Origin: Bacteroidales bacterium
GTDB taxonomy: Bacteria; Bacteroidota; Bacteroidia; Bacteroidales; F082
Direction of reading: 5' to 3'
Length of the DNA: 10,975 nucleotides
Assembly: GCA_020853175.1 (NCBI GenBank)
Contig: JADYZK010000087.1
Location: 1 to 10,975 of the forward strand
The notes under the pieces are model-generated. The model had not been told where the DNA came from, did no database searches, and saw nothing but the letters and a program-made list of their open reading frames with translations. This document shows positions 1 through 8,457 of this stretch, in pieces. A program made the position numbers and the translations under genes. Position 1 is the stretch's first letter. Every line of letters begins with the position of its first letter.

Positions 1-1058
1 CCAGCATGAGCGATCAAAACTGGCAAAATCTAACGAATGAAAATATTCGGGTCATCTATAGCCACGACGTGATCAGTTTTGCCCGTCAAAAAGGTTATTT
101 CGATGGAAATGATGCTGATTTCAGCTTCAGCGATGTGTATGCACCGCTCGATTTTAGTGCTGTACGCTTTTGCGAATTGCGAGTTTGGAGCATGTTCAAT
201 CATGTGAACGACGAGATGGATGCCTATTGGGAGTATGCCACCGGCAAAGAAAATACACAACGGATGCCTTTGTTTATAAAACCCAACCGAAAGCTCACGC
301 CACAAGACCTGATGTCGTTTAAGCGCGATTATCTGCAAGGAACCGACCTCGATATGTCGAAAGATGCGGGTGCAGGTCCTTTTGGATTGCCCTACCGTTG
401 GAGGCCGCTCACTTGGAAAACCGATGATAAGGAATATTTTCACGAAAGGGTTACAGCAACGCAACAAACCGGTTTTTCATTTATCGCTCAAATGCGGTCG
501 TGGTTGCCCAACGCCATTGGCGGCATTTTTTGGATGGGTGTTGACGATGCAGGCACAAGCGTTTATGTTCCTTTTTACAGCTCCATCACGCGGGTCCCAC
601 AATCGTGGTCGGAAGGCTATGGCGACATCCTTATCTACGAAGAAAATGCAGCTTTTTGGGTGTTCAACCGCGTGGCTCATTTTGCTTACCTTTTCTACAA
701 TAGGGTGATGCCCGATATTCAAAATGTACAACAAGAATTGGAAAATAAATTCCGCGATTACACTCCGGCCGTAGATGCCGCAGCCCTCAAGCTCTATGAA
801 AACGATCCTGCCGTAGCCGTTGCTTTTCTTACCGATTATAGCGCCAATATGGGCGACTATACAGTGAAAAGATGGAAAGAGTTGAATGAATTTTTACTTG
901 TTAAGTACTTGGATGGTAATGTAAAACAAGAAAAAGACGGACGTTTTTTAAGGAATCCTTACGGCTATCCCGAGCCACCAAAATTTCCGGGTTATGATGA
1001 AAGTTTCAAGAAAAATCTCCTCAATCAAACGGGAGATCAGTTTTTGATGCCGAACTAA
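1..1058 (+). CDS. C69-family dipeptidase, C-terminal part (5' end outside window)
   Basis: Peptidase family C69 (PepD-type) enzymes are N-terminal-nucleophile hydrolases that cut dipeptides; many Bacteroidota members carry a signal peptide and act in the periplasm. The visible ~351 residues match my memory of the C-terminal two thirds of this family almost end to end: DVISFARQKGYF, YAPLDFSAVRFCELRVWS, GAGPFGLPYRWRPLTW, ATQQTGFSFIAQMRSWLP, GVDDA, ITRVP, AFWVFNRVA, FLTDYS, and a C-terminal VKYLDGNVK. The reading frame is open to the window edge and the first Met (base 6) falls in mid-domain, so it is not the start. Family members are usually about 530-560 residues, so roughly 200 residues are missing here, including the N-terminal nucleophile Cys. 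Stop TAA at 1056-1058, followed at once by a terminator. The gene converges with the giant minus-strand gene and appears unrelated to it. Confidence 0.88.
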   Translation, partial: SMSDQNWQNLTNENIRVIYSHDVISFARQKGYFDGNDADFSFSDVYAPLDFSAVRFCELRVWSMFNHVNDEMDAYWEYATGKENTQRMPLFIKPNRKLTPQDLMSFKRDYLQGTDLDMSKDAGAGPFGLPYRWRPLTWKTDDKEYFHERVTATQQTGFSFIAQMRSWLPNAIGGIFWMGVDDAGTSVYVPFYSSITRVPQSWSEGYGDILIYEENAAFWVFNRVAHFAYLFYNRVMPDIQNVQQELENKFRDYTPAVDAAALKLYENDPAVAVAFLTDYSANMGDYTVKRWKELNEFLLVKYLDGNVKQEKDGRFLRNPYGYPEPPKFPGYDESFKKNLLNQTGDQFLMPN

Positions 1059-1072
1059 AAACAAATTTTTCG

Positions 1073-1118
1073 AAATAAAAAAAGCCGCTTCATTTTTTTG
1101 AAGCGGCTTTTTTTATTT
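1073..1118. terminator. Bidirectional intrinsic terminator between convergent genes
   Basis: The core stem AAAGCCGCTTCA (1081-1092) pairs perfectly with TGAAGCGGCTTT (1099-1110) around a six-T loop. Flanking A and T runs extend the pairing out to about 1073-1118, giving a U-tract on either strand. It lies 14 bp after the dipeptidase stop and 8 bp after the stop of the minus-strand 2006-aa gene, so it can serve both transcripts. Confidence 0.92.
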
Positions 1119-1126
1119 CACACCAA

Positions 1127-4100
1127 TTATGGATTGGGTTGTGCAGGAACTTGATAAATCAGGCTTTGGTTGCGGTATCCCGTGAGGTTTTTATACCAGT
1201 CGGGGAACTGAACTCCACCACTTGTTGCCCATTCGGCAAACTTGAGGTGAGCCCAAATGATCTCTTGTTTTTCCTGAGGATAATCAAACTTTTCATAGAT
1301 GTTAATGGCCCAAGGTAAATTGGTGTCAGTAACATAATATCTATTGCTGGCCGGATTGCTGTTGTCTTCATACTGACCAAACAACGCTGGATTAACTAGG
1401 TCGGTTGGTGGGTAATAAGGTAAATGCACTTCGTGGCTGCGAACTTTATTGACAATCAAGAAAGGATTGAAGTTGCTTATATCCAAATCAGAGATTGAAT
1501 AAGTGTTGGGTTTTAGCACAATGTTAATGACCACAGTATCCGGAGTAACATAAGGTGCTCCTGGGGTGGTGTTCACACCAATTCCGATGCCCGGGTGTTC
1601 CATTTGTTTGAAGGCGTTGTCATATACAATGATGGTAGGTTTGGATTGACCGGTTTCGGTTCCGTTACCTTCGAGGCTAATGAAATTCTCGCTGAGCTCG
1701 TATCCGGTAACTGTAAGGTCGCTGCTGTTGATAGCTCCATTGAGTTGGAATCCGAATCCGTTTTCATAAGAGGCTCCAAAAGCCTTAATGATGAAGGTTC
1801 CTGTTACTTTTTCAACTTTGTTGTAAGCATTGATCACTACTTTGAACTGATAATCCAACACAAGGTCGTTGAAATCATAGTCGCCTTTGCCGGGCCACAA
1901 ATCTTCAAAAGCTAAGGTTCCAAAACCGGTGGCAGGATATAAAATATCAGCACCTGGAACAACTGTTATTGTTATTGTGGCAATATCGCATAAGTTGTTC
2001 AAATCACACACTTGGTAGTTGATGGTAGCGGGTCCAGTGAAGCCGAGTGCGGGGGTAAAAGTAACCACACCTGTAGCAGGATCAACAGTAAAGACGCCCA
2101 CCGTAGATGGATTGGGTGCGGTAGCCGCGATGAGTGTTACAGTAGTTGGGTTCAAGGCAGCATCGCCGATTTGATCGTTCGATAACACCATGATATCAAC
2201 AGGAGTGTTGGCAAGGGTTGAGGCATTGTCATTGATGGCGTCGGGGCCTACTAAAGCAACAGGAGTGATGGTTGCGGTTGAAGTGTTGTTTTCTTCCACA
2301 GGATCAGTTTCGTTGCCGTCAATGGTAGCTGTGTTGGCATAAGGACCGTCAGCTTTCACTTTAGCTTTCAGGATTAATGTTGCACTGGCGTCTTTAGCTA
2401 AGTTGCCAATTGTCCAAGTGGGTGCTGCCCAAGTTCCGACGGAAGTCGTGGCACTAACAAATGTATAACCTACTGGCAGAGCGTCAGTTACCTTCACAAG
2501 GGTGGCATTGCTGAGGCCGTAGTTGGTGGCAGTAATGGTGAAAGTTACGGTATCATTTACTTTTGGAGTTGTAACGTCAATGGTTTTTAGCACACCAAGG
2601 TCAGCAGAGGCTGCAGGTCCGGGAGTAATTGTACTGGTATTGTTGTCAGTGTTAGGATCTGTTTGGTCACCGCTGATGGTGGCTGTGTTGGCATACGGTC
2701 CGGTTACATTTACTTTGGCAATCATAATCAAAGTAGCTGTGTTTCCTGAATTCAAGTTGCCGATGGTCCAGTTGGGCGAAGCCCACGTTCCTGTTGATGT
2801 GGTGGCACTTACATAGGCATAACCTTCGGGTAGCAGGTCAACAACTTTCACGTTGGTGGCATTGCTGGGGCCTATGTTTGAAGCCGTGAGGGTAAATGTG
2901 ACATTGTTTCCTACTGTAGGAGTTGCATTGTCAACGGTTTTAACGATAGAGAGGTCTGCAGAAGACACCGGGACACAGGTAGCTGAATTGCTATTGTTTC
3001 CCATATTGGGATCGGTTTCACTTCCCGAAATGGTAGCAGTGTTCACATAAGATCCGCTGGCGTTTACTTTGGCTACAATGTTCAAGGTGGCACTTGCGCC
3101 ATTGGCCAAATTGCCGATGGTCCAGTTGGGAGCCGTCCAATTTGCTGTTGAAGGACTAAAGCTTACGAAAGTGTATCCCGCAGGTAAAATATCATTTACC
3201 TTCACATTGGTGGCTGAGCTCGGGCCATTGTTGGTGGCAGTAATCGTAAAGGTTACATTGTTGCCAACGGTAGGTGTTTCGTTGCTCACTGTTTTTTCAA
3301 CGCTAAGGTCGGCCGCCGCTGATGGTCCCGGAGTTACTGTACTCGTGTTGTTTCCAGCAATGGGATCATTGGTAGTAGTGGTGATGGTTGCGGTGTTGGT
3401 GTAAGAACCTGTCGCCTTCACTTTGGCTTCAATGGTAAGCGTTTTGGTGTCGCCATTGTTTAAGGTTCCGATTGTCCAATTGGGTGCTGCCCATGTTCCA
3501 GAAGAAGGATTAGCATTTACAAAGGTGTAACCTGACGGCAAAACATCGTTCACTACCACATTGGCTGCATTGCTTGGGCCGTTGTTGGTGGCTGTGAGCG
3601 TAAAAATTACATTGTTTCCAACGGATGGATTGTTGTTGTTCACCGATTTCACAATGGCCACATCAGCCGATGCTGCCGGAACGGGTGTAACAGTGCTGGT
3701 GTTGTTGGCATTATTGGGGTCTGAGGTAGTTCCGCTGATGGTGGCCGTATTAGCATAACTTCCGGTAGCCAAAACGGTTGCCACAATATTTAAAGTAACG
3801 GTAGCACCATTGGCCAAGTTGCCAATGGTCCAATTGGGAGCAGTCCAAGAGCCTGATGGTGATGCACTCACAAAGGCATATCCTGAGGGTAAAACATCGT
3901 TGACGTTTACGCCGGTGGCAGCGCTGGGACCATTATTTTTGGCTGTTAAGGTGAAAGTAACATTGGTTCCCACAGCAGGTGCGGCATTGCTAACGGTTTT
4001 AATAACTGAAAGATCAGCCTTAGCAACAGGAACACAAGTTACCGCTGAGGTATTGTTTGCGGTATTAGGATCAGGTTGTTGACCGGAAATGGTTGCAGTG

Positions 4101-7100
4101 TTCACATAAGGTCCGGCGGCGTTAACCATGGCTGTGATGGACAAAGTAGCGGTAGCATTAAAAGCAAGGTTACCGATGCTCCAATTGGGTGAGGTCCATG
4201 TTCCGGCACTTGCAGTTGCACCGGTGAGGGTGAATCCTGCGGGTAAAACATCGTTTACATTCACTCCAGTGGCGGCACTTGGGCCATTGTTTTTGGCAGT
4301 AATGGTAAAGGTTACTGTTGAACCAACGTCAGGAGTGGTATTGTTGACTGTTTTTGTAACTTGTAAGTCAGCAACGGCTGAAGGCGTTACGGTAGCAGTG
4401 CTGCTGTTGTTGGTTGTAACCGGATCGGTTTGGTTGCCAGTGATGGTTGCCGTATTTTCATAACTTCCTGTAGCTTGAACTGTAGCAACAATACTCAAAG
4501 TAACAGTTGCATTATTGGCCAAGTTGCCAATTGTCCAGTTGGGAACAGACCATGAACCTGCTGAAGGTGTGGCACTTACAAAGCTATATCCTGATGGTAA
4601 AACATCGTTTACATTTACTCCGGTGGCTGCACTGGGGCCGTTATTTTTAGCCGTGAGGGTGAAGGTGACGTTTGTTCCAACACTGGGTGAGGCATTGTTG
4701 ACCGTCTTTGTAATGGAAAGATCAGCCGCACCAACAGGAACTGGAGTTACTGTGCTGCTGTTGTTGCCGGGTGTGGGGTCGGTTTGACCGCCACTAACTG
4801 TTGCCGTGTTGGCATAAGGGCCGGTAGCATTTACAGTAGCAACAATAGCAAGGGATGCTGTTCCGCCATTGGCCAAATTGCCGATTGTCCAATTGGGAGC
4901 AGTCCAAGAGCCTGATGGTGTTGCGCTCACAAAGGTATATCCAGCGGGTAATACGTCGTTGACTATTACTGCTGTTGCCGCGCTGGGACCATTATTAACA
5001 ACCGAAAGGGTAAATGTAACATTTGATCCCACAACAGGAGCAGCATTGCTCACTGTTTTGGTGATTGCAAGATCGGTAGCAGCTGTAGGCACAGGTGTGG
5101 AGGTGCTGCTGTTGTTAGTTGGCGTAGGGTCAGTTTGGTTTCCCGAAATGGTAGCCGTATTGGCATACACTCCGGTAGATTTAACAGTGGCAACAACGGT
5201 GAGTGTGGCACTGGCGTTGAGTGCCAAATTGCCAATGTTCCAATTGGGAGCACTCCAGGTGCCTGTTGAAGGTGTTGCGCTCACAAAAGTATATCCTGAA
5301 GGAAGATTGTCGACAACTTTCACCCCTGTGGCAGCTAATGGCCCGTTGTTGGTAGCAGTAATGGTAAAAGTAACATTGCTGCCTACAGCAGGAGTAGCAC
5401 TGCTGGCAGTTTTTACAACGGCTAAATCAGCTGCTGAAACCGGAACGGGTGTTACGGTACTGGAGTTGTTTCCTGGAGTAGGGTCTGTTAGAGTGCCGCT
5501 TATTGTAGCAGTATTGGCATAGTTCCCGGTTGTTTTTACAGTTGCAATAATAGCTAAGGTTGCTGAGGCTCCGTTAGCAAGGTTTCCAATGGTCCAGTTT
5601 GGAGCAGACCATGAACCAGTTGAAGGTGTTGCACTTACAAAGGTATAACCGGAGGGTAAAACATCATTTACAACAACACCTGTTGCATTGTTCTGTCCAT
5701 TGTTAGTTGCTGTAATCGTGAATGTTACATTCGTTCCAACAACAGGGGCTGAATTACTAACAGTCTTAACTACCATTAGGTCAGCCTGAGGAGGCATCAC
5801 AACTACAGTTTCTGATGAGATACTAAATCTACCGCAGTTATCAGTTACAACAACTGAAATAACACAATTAGTAAGGGTTGTTACACTTGGAGCCGTGTAG
5901 GTTGTACTTGAGCCAGTTGTGTTTGAAAATGATCCACCTGCACAAGAGCTTGACCAGAGGTAAGTATATGGACTATTTCCTCCTGTGACAGAAGCAGAAA
6001 GATTAAGTGTTGAACCAGAATATACAGTTTCTGGAATGTTGTTAGTAACTTCGATTTCTTTATTTACGCCAGCTAACAGAATAAAATTAAAGTAAGCCCT
6101 CATTGCAGCAATATTGGCGGCTGCAGTCCCATCATGATCATGACCAGCTTCATACATTACCATACCATAATTTGAATTGCCATATGCATGACCATAAGCA
6201 ACAACAGCAGCTTCATTAGGGTCTGCCTGACTATGAGAAGGTTGATAAACAGCTACACTTGTGGTAGGGCGCCAGTCACTTGTACCTTTGTATGGAATAT
6301 AAATTTGTTCCGATCCATTGGTAGTTGCAGCATTGAGTGTGCCCATAAATTGCATAATAGGATCCCCGGCATATGATGGATTGTAAACATAAGATGCTGG
6401 TGTACCATCATTGTGACTTCCCCATGGTATTAATCCGTTGGTTGATAAGTACTTAAATCCAAGGTAGGTGGGGGTATTTGCCTCAAGTGCACTTACAGCA
6501 TGACAGGCTGCCCACAAGTATCCACCGCTTTTGATATAGTTATCCAATGCCGTTTTCCAACTGCTTACCCATTGATGTGGGTCGGCATGGGGTAAAACAT
6601 AAATATCGTCGCAGCCATCGAGCATTGTTGGATTTCCGGCAAGTGTGTAGGATGATGTAGGGATTTCGGCACGAGTGTAATAATCTTTAACAATGTTTCC
6701 GTTATCCTCATCAAGAACGGCATTTGGCCAACTCGATAATTCTTTATAAACCGGCGCAGTAAAGCTGGTATTGATAGGTCCATCAACAACTACACCTTTT
6801 GATTTCCAGGTATTAATTTTGGCTAAAACAGTGGCGTTAATATACTCTGCAGGAATAATGAACGATCCGCCCTTATAATCTTTGGAATTCACTGTAAAGT
6901 CAACACCGTCTTTAACTTTGGAGGGATTAATTGCCCAGCGTACTGGTACCTGATGGTCTTTAAGCAATGTATAAACCAGACCATATGGTTTTAGTCCTTT
7001 TGCTACTGTTTGAGAGGACTGCCCCATATCAATGATATATGCGCCACTAATAAAGGTTTCATTTTGAGCAGTTACGCTTTCAATGAGCAACGTCATCAGA

Positions 7101-7147
7101 ACCATCAAGAAGCTGGTTCTAAAAATGGAACGTAGGTTATTTTTCAT
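1127..7147 (-). CDS. Giant secreted protein: GATase1-like domain, 10 DUF11 repeats, LruC C-terminus
   Basis: This 2006-residue protein has a Sec signal peptide (residues 1-27, probable cut after VTA). Residues ~30-362 look like a class I glutamine-amidotransferase/ThuA-like fold: an opening GAYIIDMG-type strand, a nucleophile-elbow-like segment YLWAACHAVSALE with Cys215 and His216, and YEAGHDHDG with His336 and His338. Residues ~363-453 are a PKD/Ig-like domain, 455-1632 are ten DUF11 repeats, and 1634-~1730 are an Ig/cadherin-like domain (VLSND, FTPALGFTG, INYQVCD). The C-terminal ~270 residues are an LruC domain (DUF4842), recognised by its acidic motif FEDLWPGKGDYDFNDLVLDY at 1747-1766. 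No type IX sorting domain or membrane anchor is evident. Start at 7147, 28 bp after the lipoprotein stop at 7176, so the two are probably co-transcribed. Likely a cell-surface or secreted adhesin-like protein; function is inferred, and whether the N-terminal domain is catalytic is unknown. Confidence 0.9.
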   Translation of the reverse strand: MKNNLRSIFRTSFLMVLMTLLIESVTAQNETFISGAYIIDMGQSSQTVAKGLKPYGLVYTLLKDHQVPVRWAINPSKVKDGVDFTVNSKDYKGGSFIIPAEYINATVLAKINTWKSKGVVVDGPINTSFTAPVYKELSSWPNAVLDEDNGNIVKDYYTRAEIPTSSYTLAGNPTMLDGCDDIYVLPHADPHQWVSSWKTALDNYIKSGGYLWAACHAVSALEANTPTYLGFKYLSTNGLIPWGSHNDGTPASYVYNPSYAGDPIMQFMGTLNAATTNGSEQIYIPYKGTSDWRPTTSVAVYQPSHSQADPNEAAVVAYGHAYGNSNYGMVMYEAGHDHDGTAAANIAAMRAYFNFILLAGVNKEIEVTNNIPETVYSGSTLNLSASVTGGNSPYTYLWSSSCAGGSFSNTTGSSTTYTAPSVTTLTNCVISVVVTDNCGRFSISSETVVVMPPQADLMVVKTVSNSAPVVGTNVTFTITATNNGQNNATGVVVNDVLPSGYTFVSATPSTGSWSAPNWTIGNLANGASATLAIIATVKTTGNYANTATISGTLTDPTPGNNSSTVTPVPVSAADLAVVKTASSATPAVGSNVTFTITATNNGPLAATGVKVVDNLPSGYTFVSATPSTGTWSAPNWNIGNLALNASATLTVVATVKSTGVYANTATISGNQTDPTPTNNSSTSTPVPTAATDLAITKTVSNAAPVVGSNVTFTLSVVNNGPSAATAVIVNDVLPAGYTFVSATPSGSWTAPNWTIGNLANGGTASLAIVATVNATGPYANTATVSGGQTDPTPGNNSSTVTPVPVGAADLSITKTVNNASPSVGTNVTFTLTAKNNGPSAATGVNVNDVLPSGYSFVSATPSAGSWSVPNWTIGNLANNATVTLSIVATVQATGSYENTATITGNQTDPVTTNNSSTATVTPSAVADLQVTKTVNNTTPDVGSTVTFTITAKNNGPSAATGVNVNDVLPAGFTLTGATASAGTWTSPNWSIGNLAFNATATLSITAMVNAAGPYVNTATISGQQPDPNTANNTSAVTCVPVAKADLSVIKTVSNAAPAVGTNVTFTLTAKNNGPSAATGVNVNDVLPSGYAFVSASPSGSWTAPNWTIGNLANGATVTLNIVATVLATGSYANTATISGTTSDPNNANNTSTVTPVPAASADVAIVKSVNNNNPSVGNNVIFTLTATNNGPSNAANVVVNDVLPSGYTFVNANPSSGTWAAPNWTIGTLNNGDTKTLTIEAKVKATGSYTNTATITTTTNDPIAGNNTSTVTPGPSAAADLSVEKTVSNETPTVGNNVTFTITATNNGPSSATNVKVNDILPAGYTFVSFSPSTANWTAPNWTIGNLANGASATLNIVAKVNASGSYVNTATISGSETDPNMGNNSNSATCVPVSSADLSIVKTVDNATPTVGNNVTFTLTASNIGPSNATNVKVVDLLPEGYAYVSATTSTGTWASPNWTIGNLNSGNTATLIMIAKVNVTGPYANTATISGDQTDPNTDNNTSTITPGPAASADLGVLKTIDVTTPKVNDTVTFTITATNYGLSNATLVKVTDALPVGYTFVSATTSVGTWAAPTWTIGNLAKDASATLILKAKVKADGPYANTATIDGNETDPVEENNTSTATITPVALVGPDAINDNASTLANTPVDIMVLSNDQIGDAALNPTTVTLIAATAPNPSTVGVFTVDPATGVVTFTPALGFTGPATINYQVCDLNNLCDIATITITVVPGADILYPATGFGTLAFEDLWPGKGDYDFNDLVLDYQFKVVINAYNKVEKVTGTFIIKAFGASYENGFGFQLNGAINSSDLTVTGYELSENFISLEGNGTETGQSKPTIIVYDNAFKQMEHPGIGIGVNTTPGAPYVTPDTVVINIVLKPNTYSISDLDISNFNPFLIVNKVRSHEVHLPYYPPTDLVNPALFGQYEDNSNPASNRYYVTDTNLPWAINIYEKFDYPQEKQEIIWAHLKFAEWATSGGVQFPDWYKNLTGYRNQSLIYQVPAQPNP
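2249..5785 (-). repeat. Ten tandem DUF11 repeats (117-118 aa, ~354 nt each) inside the giant protein
   Basis: Repeats begin at residues 455, 573, 691, 808, 926, 1044, 1161, 1279, 1397 and 1515, each opening with an [AT]D[LV]xxxK[TS] motif and carrying NNGPSxAT, DxLPxG[YF], PxWxIGxL, GxYxNTATI and DPxxxNN. Lengths are 117 (third and sixth) or 118 residues with no larger indels. DUF11 is a beta-sandwich module common in bacterial and archaeal surface proteins, where tandem arrays act as a stalk. The uniform length and high similarity also at DNA level suggest recent tandem duplication. Several long open frames on the plus strand here are by-products of the repeats. Confidence 0.93.
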
Positions 7148-7175
7148 GGTTATTATTTTTTAGATAGAATGTGTG

Positions 7176-7529
7176 TTATTGAAACCTGTAGGATAAGTTT
7201 TCACCTGTTAATTCAAGCGTAACATCTTTACCAGCAAATAACAAGCGGATATTTTGTTCATAAGCAGGTACTGTAATTTTCATCATATAAGCCAGATTAG
7301 TCGAAAGATATGCTTTTTGGTAAGGTATGCCATCCTGGTTTGCTACAATTGCAATTCCTGAAGATGATCCTGTAAGCTCCAGTTGAAAACTTTTTGTAGT
7401 TTTCCAGTTAAAGTTGTCTGGTACAACCAATTCTTCCATTTTATCAGGGGTTGTGTCTGGCTGTGGCGTGTCTTTTCTGCATGAGAAAAAAACAACCGAT
7501 AGAATAATAAAGATAAATAAATTTTTCAT
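7176..7529 (-). CDS. Small lipoprotein of the local paralogous family (copy A)
   Basis: A 117-residue lipoprotein with signal segment MKNLFIFIILSVVFFSC: lipid-attachment Cys17 after VFFS, then RKD. The mature part has a Pro/Asp/Thr linker, the family core KMEELVVPDNFNWKTTKSF, then YQKAYLSTNLAYMMKI and VPAYEQ, predicted all-beta and about 85 residues. The frame is open to an ATG at 7556, but copies C and D both start with a Met three residues or fewer before the hydrophobic stretch, so I chose the Met at 7529; 7535 (MTMKN) is also possible. It is first in a two-gene unit with the giant LruC protein 28 bp downstream. I do not recognise a named Pfam family. From memory, some Bacteroidota LruC proteins carry a similar F-N/D-W/F-x-T-T segment at their own lipidated N-terminus, so this may be a split-off equivalent (inference). 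Confidence 0.85.
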   Translation of the reverse strand: MKNLFIFIILSVVFFSCRKDTPQPDTTPDKMEELVVPDNFNWKTTKSFQLELTGSSSGIAIVANQDGIPYQKAYLSTNLAYMMKITVPAYEQNIRLLFAGKDVTLELTGENLSYRFQ

Positions 7530-7702
7530 AGTCATGTTTTTTTTAATAGTTACCATAAATTATGCCTGCTTATCTTTAGTATTATAAATCAGTTATTTGC
7601 ATAATTATTTGAAAATATTTTTTGTTTAAAAAATCTCATTTTTAGACAAATAATTTTGTTTTTAGAATGATTTCTAATTATTTAACAATTCTCAAGAATA
7701 TT
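7530..7702. other. Very AT-rich intergenic stretch, probable promoter region of the copy A operon
   Basis: This is a strongly AT-rich gap between the 171-aa gene and lipoprotein copy A, with long A and T runs and no convincing ORF. It is where a promoter for the copy A plus giant-gene operon should lie. I found no exact TAnnTTTG (the Bacteroidota -7 consensus) with a properly spaced upstream box, so no promoter is called. No GC-rich terminator for the 171-aa gene is visible. Confidence 0.45.
7662..7677. promoter_or_regulatory. Small dyad TTAGAA-N4-TTCTAA upstream of copy A
   Basis: A perfect 6-bp inverted repeat with a 4-bp spacer, centred about 140 bp upstream of the chosen copy A start. 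It shares the GAA-N4-TTC core with the longer palindromes upstream of copies C and D, at similar distances (125 and 120 bp). In DNA this AT-rich a dyad of this size can arise by chance, so a regulatory role is only a suggestion. Confidence 0.22.
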
Positions 7703-8218
7703 TTAATAAATTTTACTCCATCCAAGGTCGTCAGTATCACTTTTGAATAGTTGAAAAAAATGCTCGGGATTTTTAATCGCTGATCTGTCAAAGGTCTCAA
7801 AGTGAATAATACCACCACAAACATGACCGTCATTCTGATACATATTGCCTATATGATCAATGGCTAGTGTCATGTCACCAATATTTGAATCTTTATGTGA
7901 TGAAAAACTAACAAAATATATCCAGGTTGCTTTATTAAGCTGAAGAAACCCTTCACCAATTACTCTGATTGATTTTTTAATCGTTTGATCATCAATTTCT
8001 GTTTCTTTCAACTCCAGAACTGCAGTTTGATCGTTTGGCTTAAAGGCCTTTAACGTTTGAATTATTTCATTCTTTTTAATCTCACGTTGCTTGTAATCTA
8101 GCTTATGAGCATTATCATGTTGACCAAAACCAATTTTCCAACTTCCAACAAGAAGAATCATTATGATAATAAATCCTGTCGTTTTTGATGCTAATTTAAA
8201 TGATGGGTAAAGGCTCAT
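7703..8218 (-). CDS. Secreted protein of unknown function, 171 aa
   Basis: I do not recognise this protein. Residues ~14-33 form a hydrophobic segment (TTGFIIIMILLVGSWKIGFG) followed by Gln, which reads as a signal peptide with a likely cut before Q33; a retained N-terminal anchor is possible. The mature ~138 residues are soluble and mixed, with a Lys/Glu-rich stretch (YKQREIKKNEIIQTLKAF), then alternating strands, and a single Cys in NDGHVCGGIIHFETF. No catalytic motif is evident. Its start codon lies 11 bp after the stop of the broken lipoprotein copy B, mirroring the 28- and 30-bp gaps between copies A and C and their partners, so it is probably the original partner of copy B. With the upstream lipoprotein disrupted it would now depend on read-through from the copy C operon or a promoter of its own. 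Confidence 0.75.
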   Translation of the reverse strand: MSLYPSFKLASKTTGFIIIMILLVGSWKIGFGQHDNAHKLDYKQREIKKNEIIQTLKAFKPNDQTAVLELKETEIDDQTIKKSIRVIGEGFLQLNKATWIYFVSFSSHKDSNIGDMTLAIDHIGNMYQNDGHVCGGIIHFETFDRSAIKNPEHFFQLFKSDTDDLGWSKIY

Positions 8219-8229
8219 GGTATTCAGAT

Positions 8230-8457
8230 TTAAAACTGTATTGTTGCTGCAAGTGATGTAAGTTCAATCGTTTTTTGCTCACCATTGAATTTAACAATCA
8301 CAATTTTTTCGTAAGCTGGAACAGTGAGTTTCATTGTATAGGCTTGTCCGGTAGACAGATAGGCCTTTTGGTAAGATATGCCGGAGGTGTTATTTACTTC
8401 AGCAATACCATTTGAATTGGCGCTAAGAGTCAGACTGTAATCCTTTGTAGTTTTCCA
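8230..8457 (-). pseudogene. 3' remnant of lipoprotein copy B
   Basis: Reading the minus strand from 8457, a 75-codon open stretch starts at WKTTKDYSLTL and runs through YQKAYLSTGQAYTMKLTVPA and YEK to a TAA at 8230-8232. It aligns colinearly with residues 45 to the end of copies C and D, ending within a residue or two of them. The first ~44 codons (signal peptide, lipobox, linker and MEEL-VP-xFN) are absent, and the codon directly upstream in this frame is TGA (8458-8460). It overlaps the 3' end of the 300-aa gene, which runs through it in another frame. It cannot make a lipoprotein as it stands. The retained frame with no internal stops suggests recent truncation. Confidence 0.88.

Noticed and set aside
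2523..5522. Series of plus-strand open frames of 65-217 codons antisense to the giant gene
   Set aside because: They recur with the DUF11 period and their translations are low-complexity Val/Leu/Thr/Ala strings; they are antisense shadows of the repeat codons, not genes.
2249..5785. Regularly spaced repeats as a CRISPR array
   Set aside because: The period is ~354 nt, the whole unit is repeated without unique spacers, and it lies in one continuous frame encoding DUF11 domains.
1127..7147. A type IX secretion sorting domain at the C-terminus of the giant protein
   Set aside because: The protein ends in the LruC domain with a short QVPAQPNP tail; no terminal sorting domain with the usual Lys-rich final strand is visible.
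7530..7556. Upstream ATG at 7556 as the start of lipoprotein copy A
   Set aside because: It would add a polar MVTIKKNMT stretch; copies C and D begin two or three residues before the hydrophobic core, so the Met at 7529 fits better.
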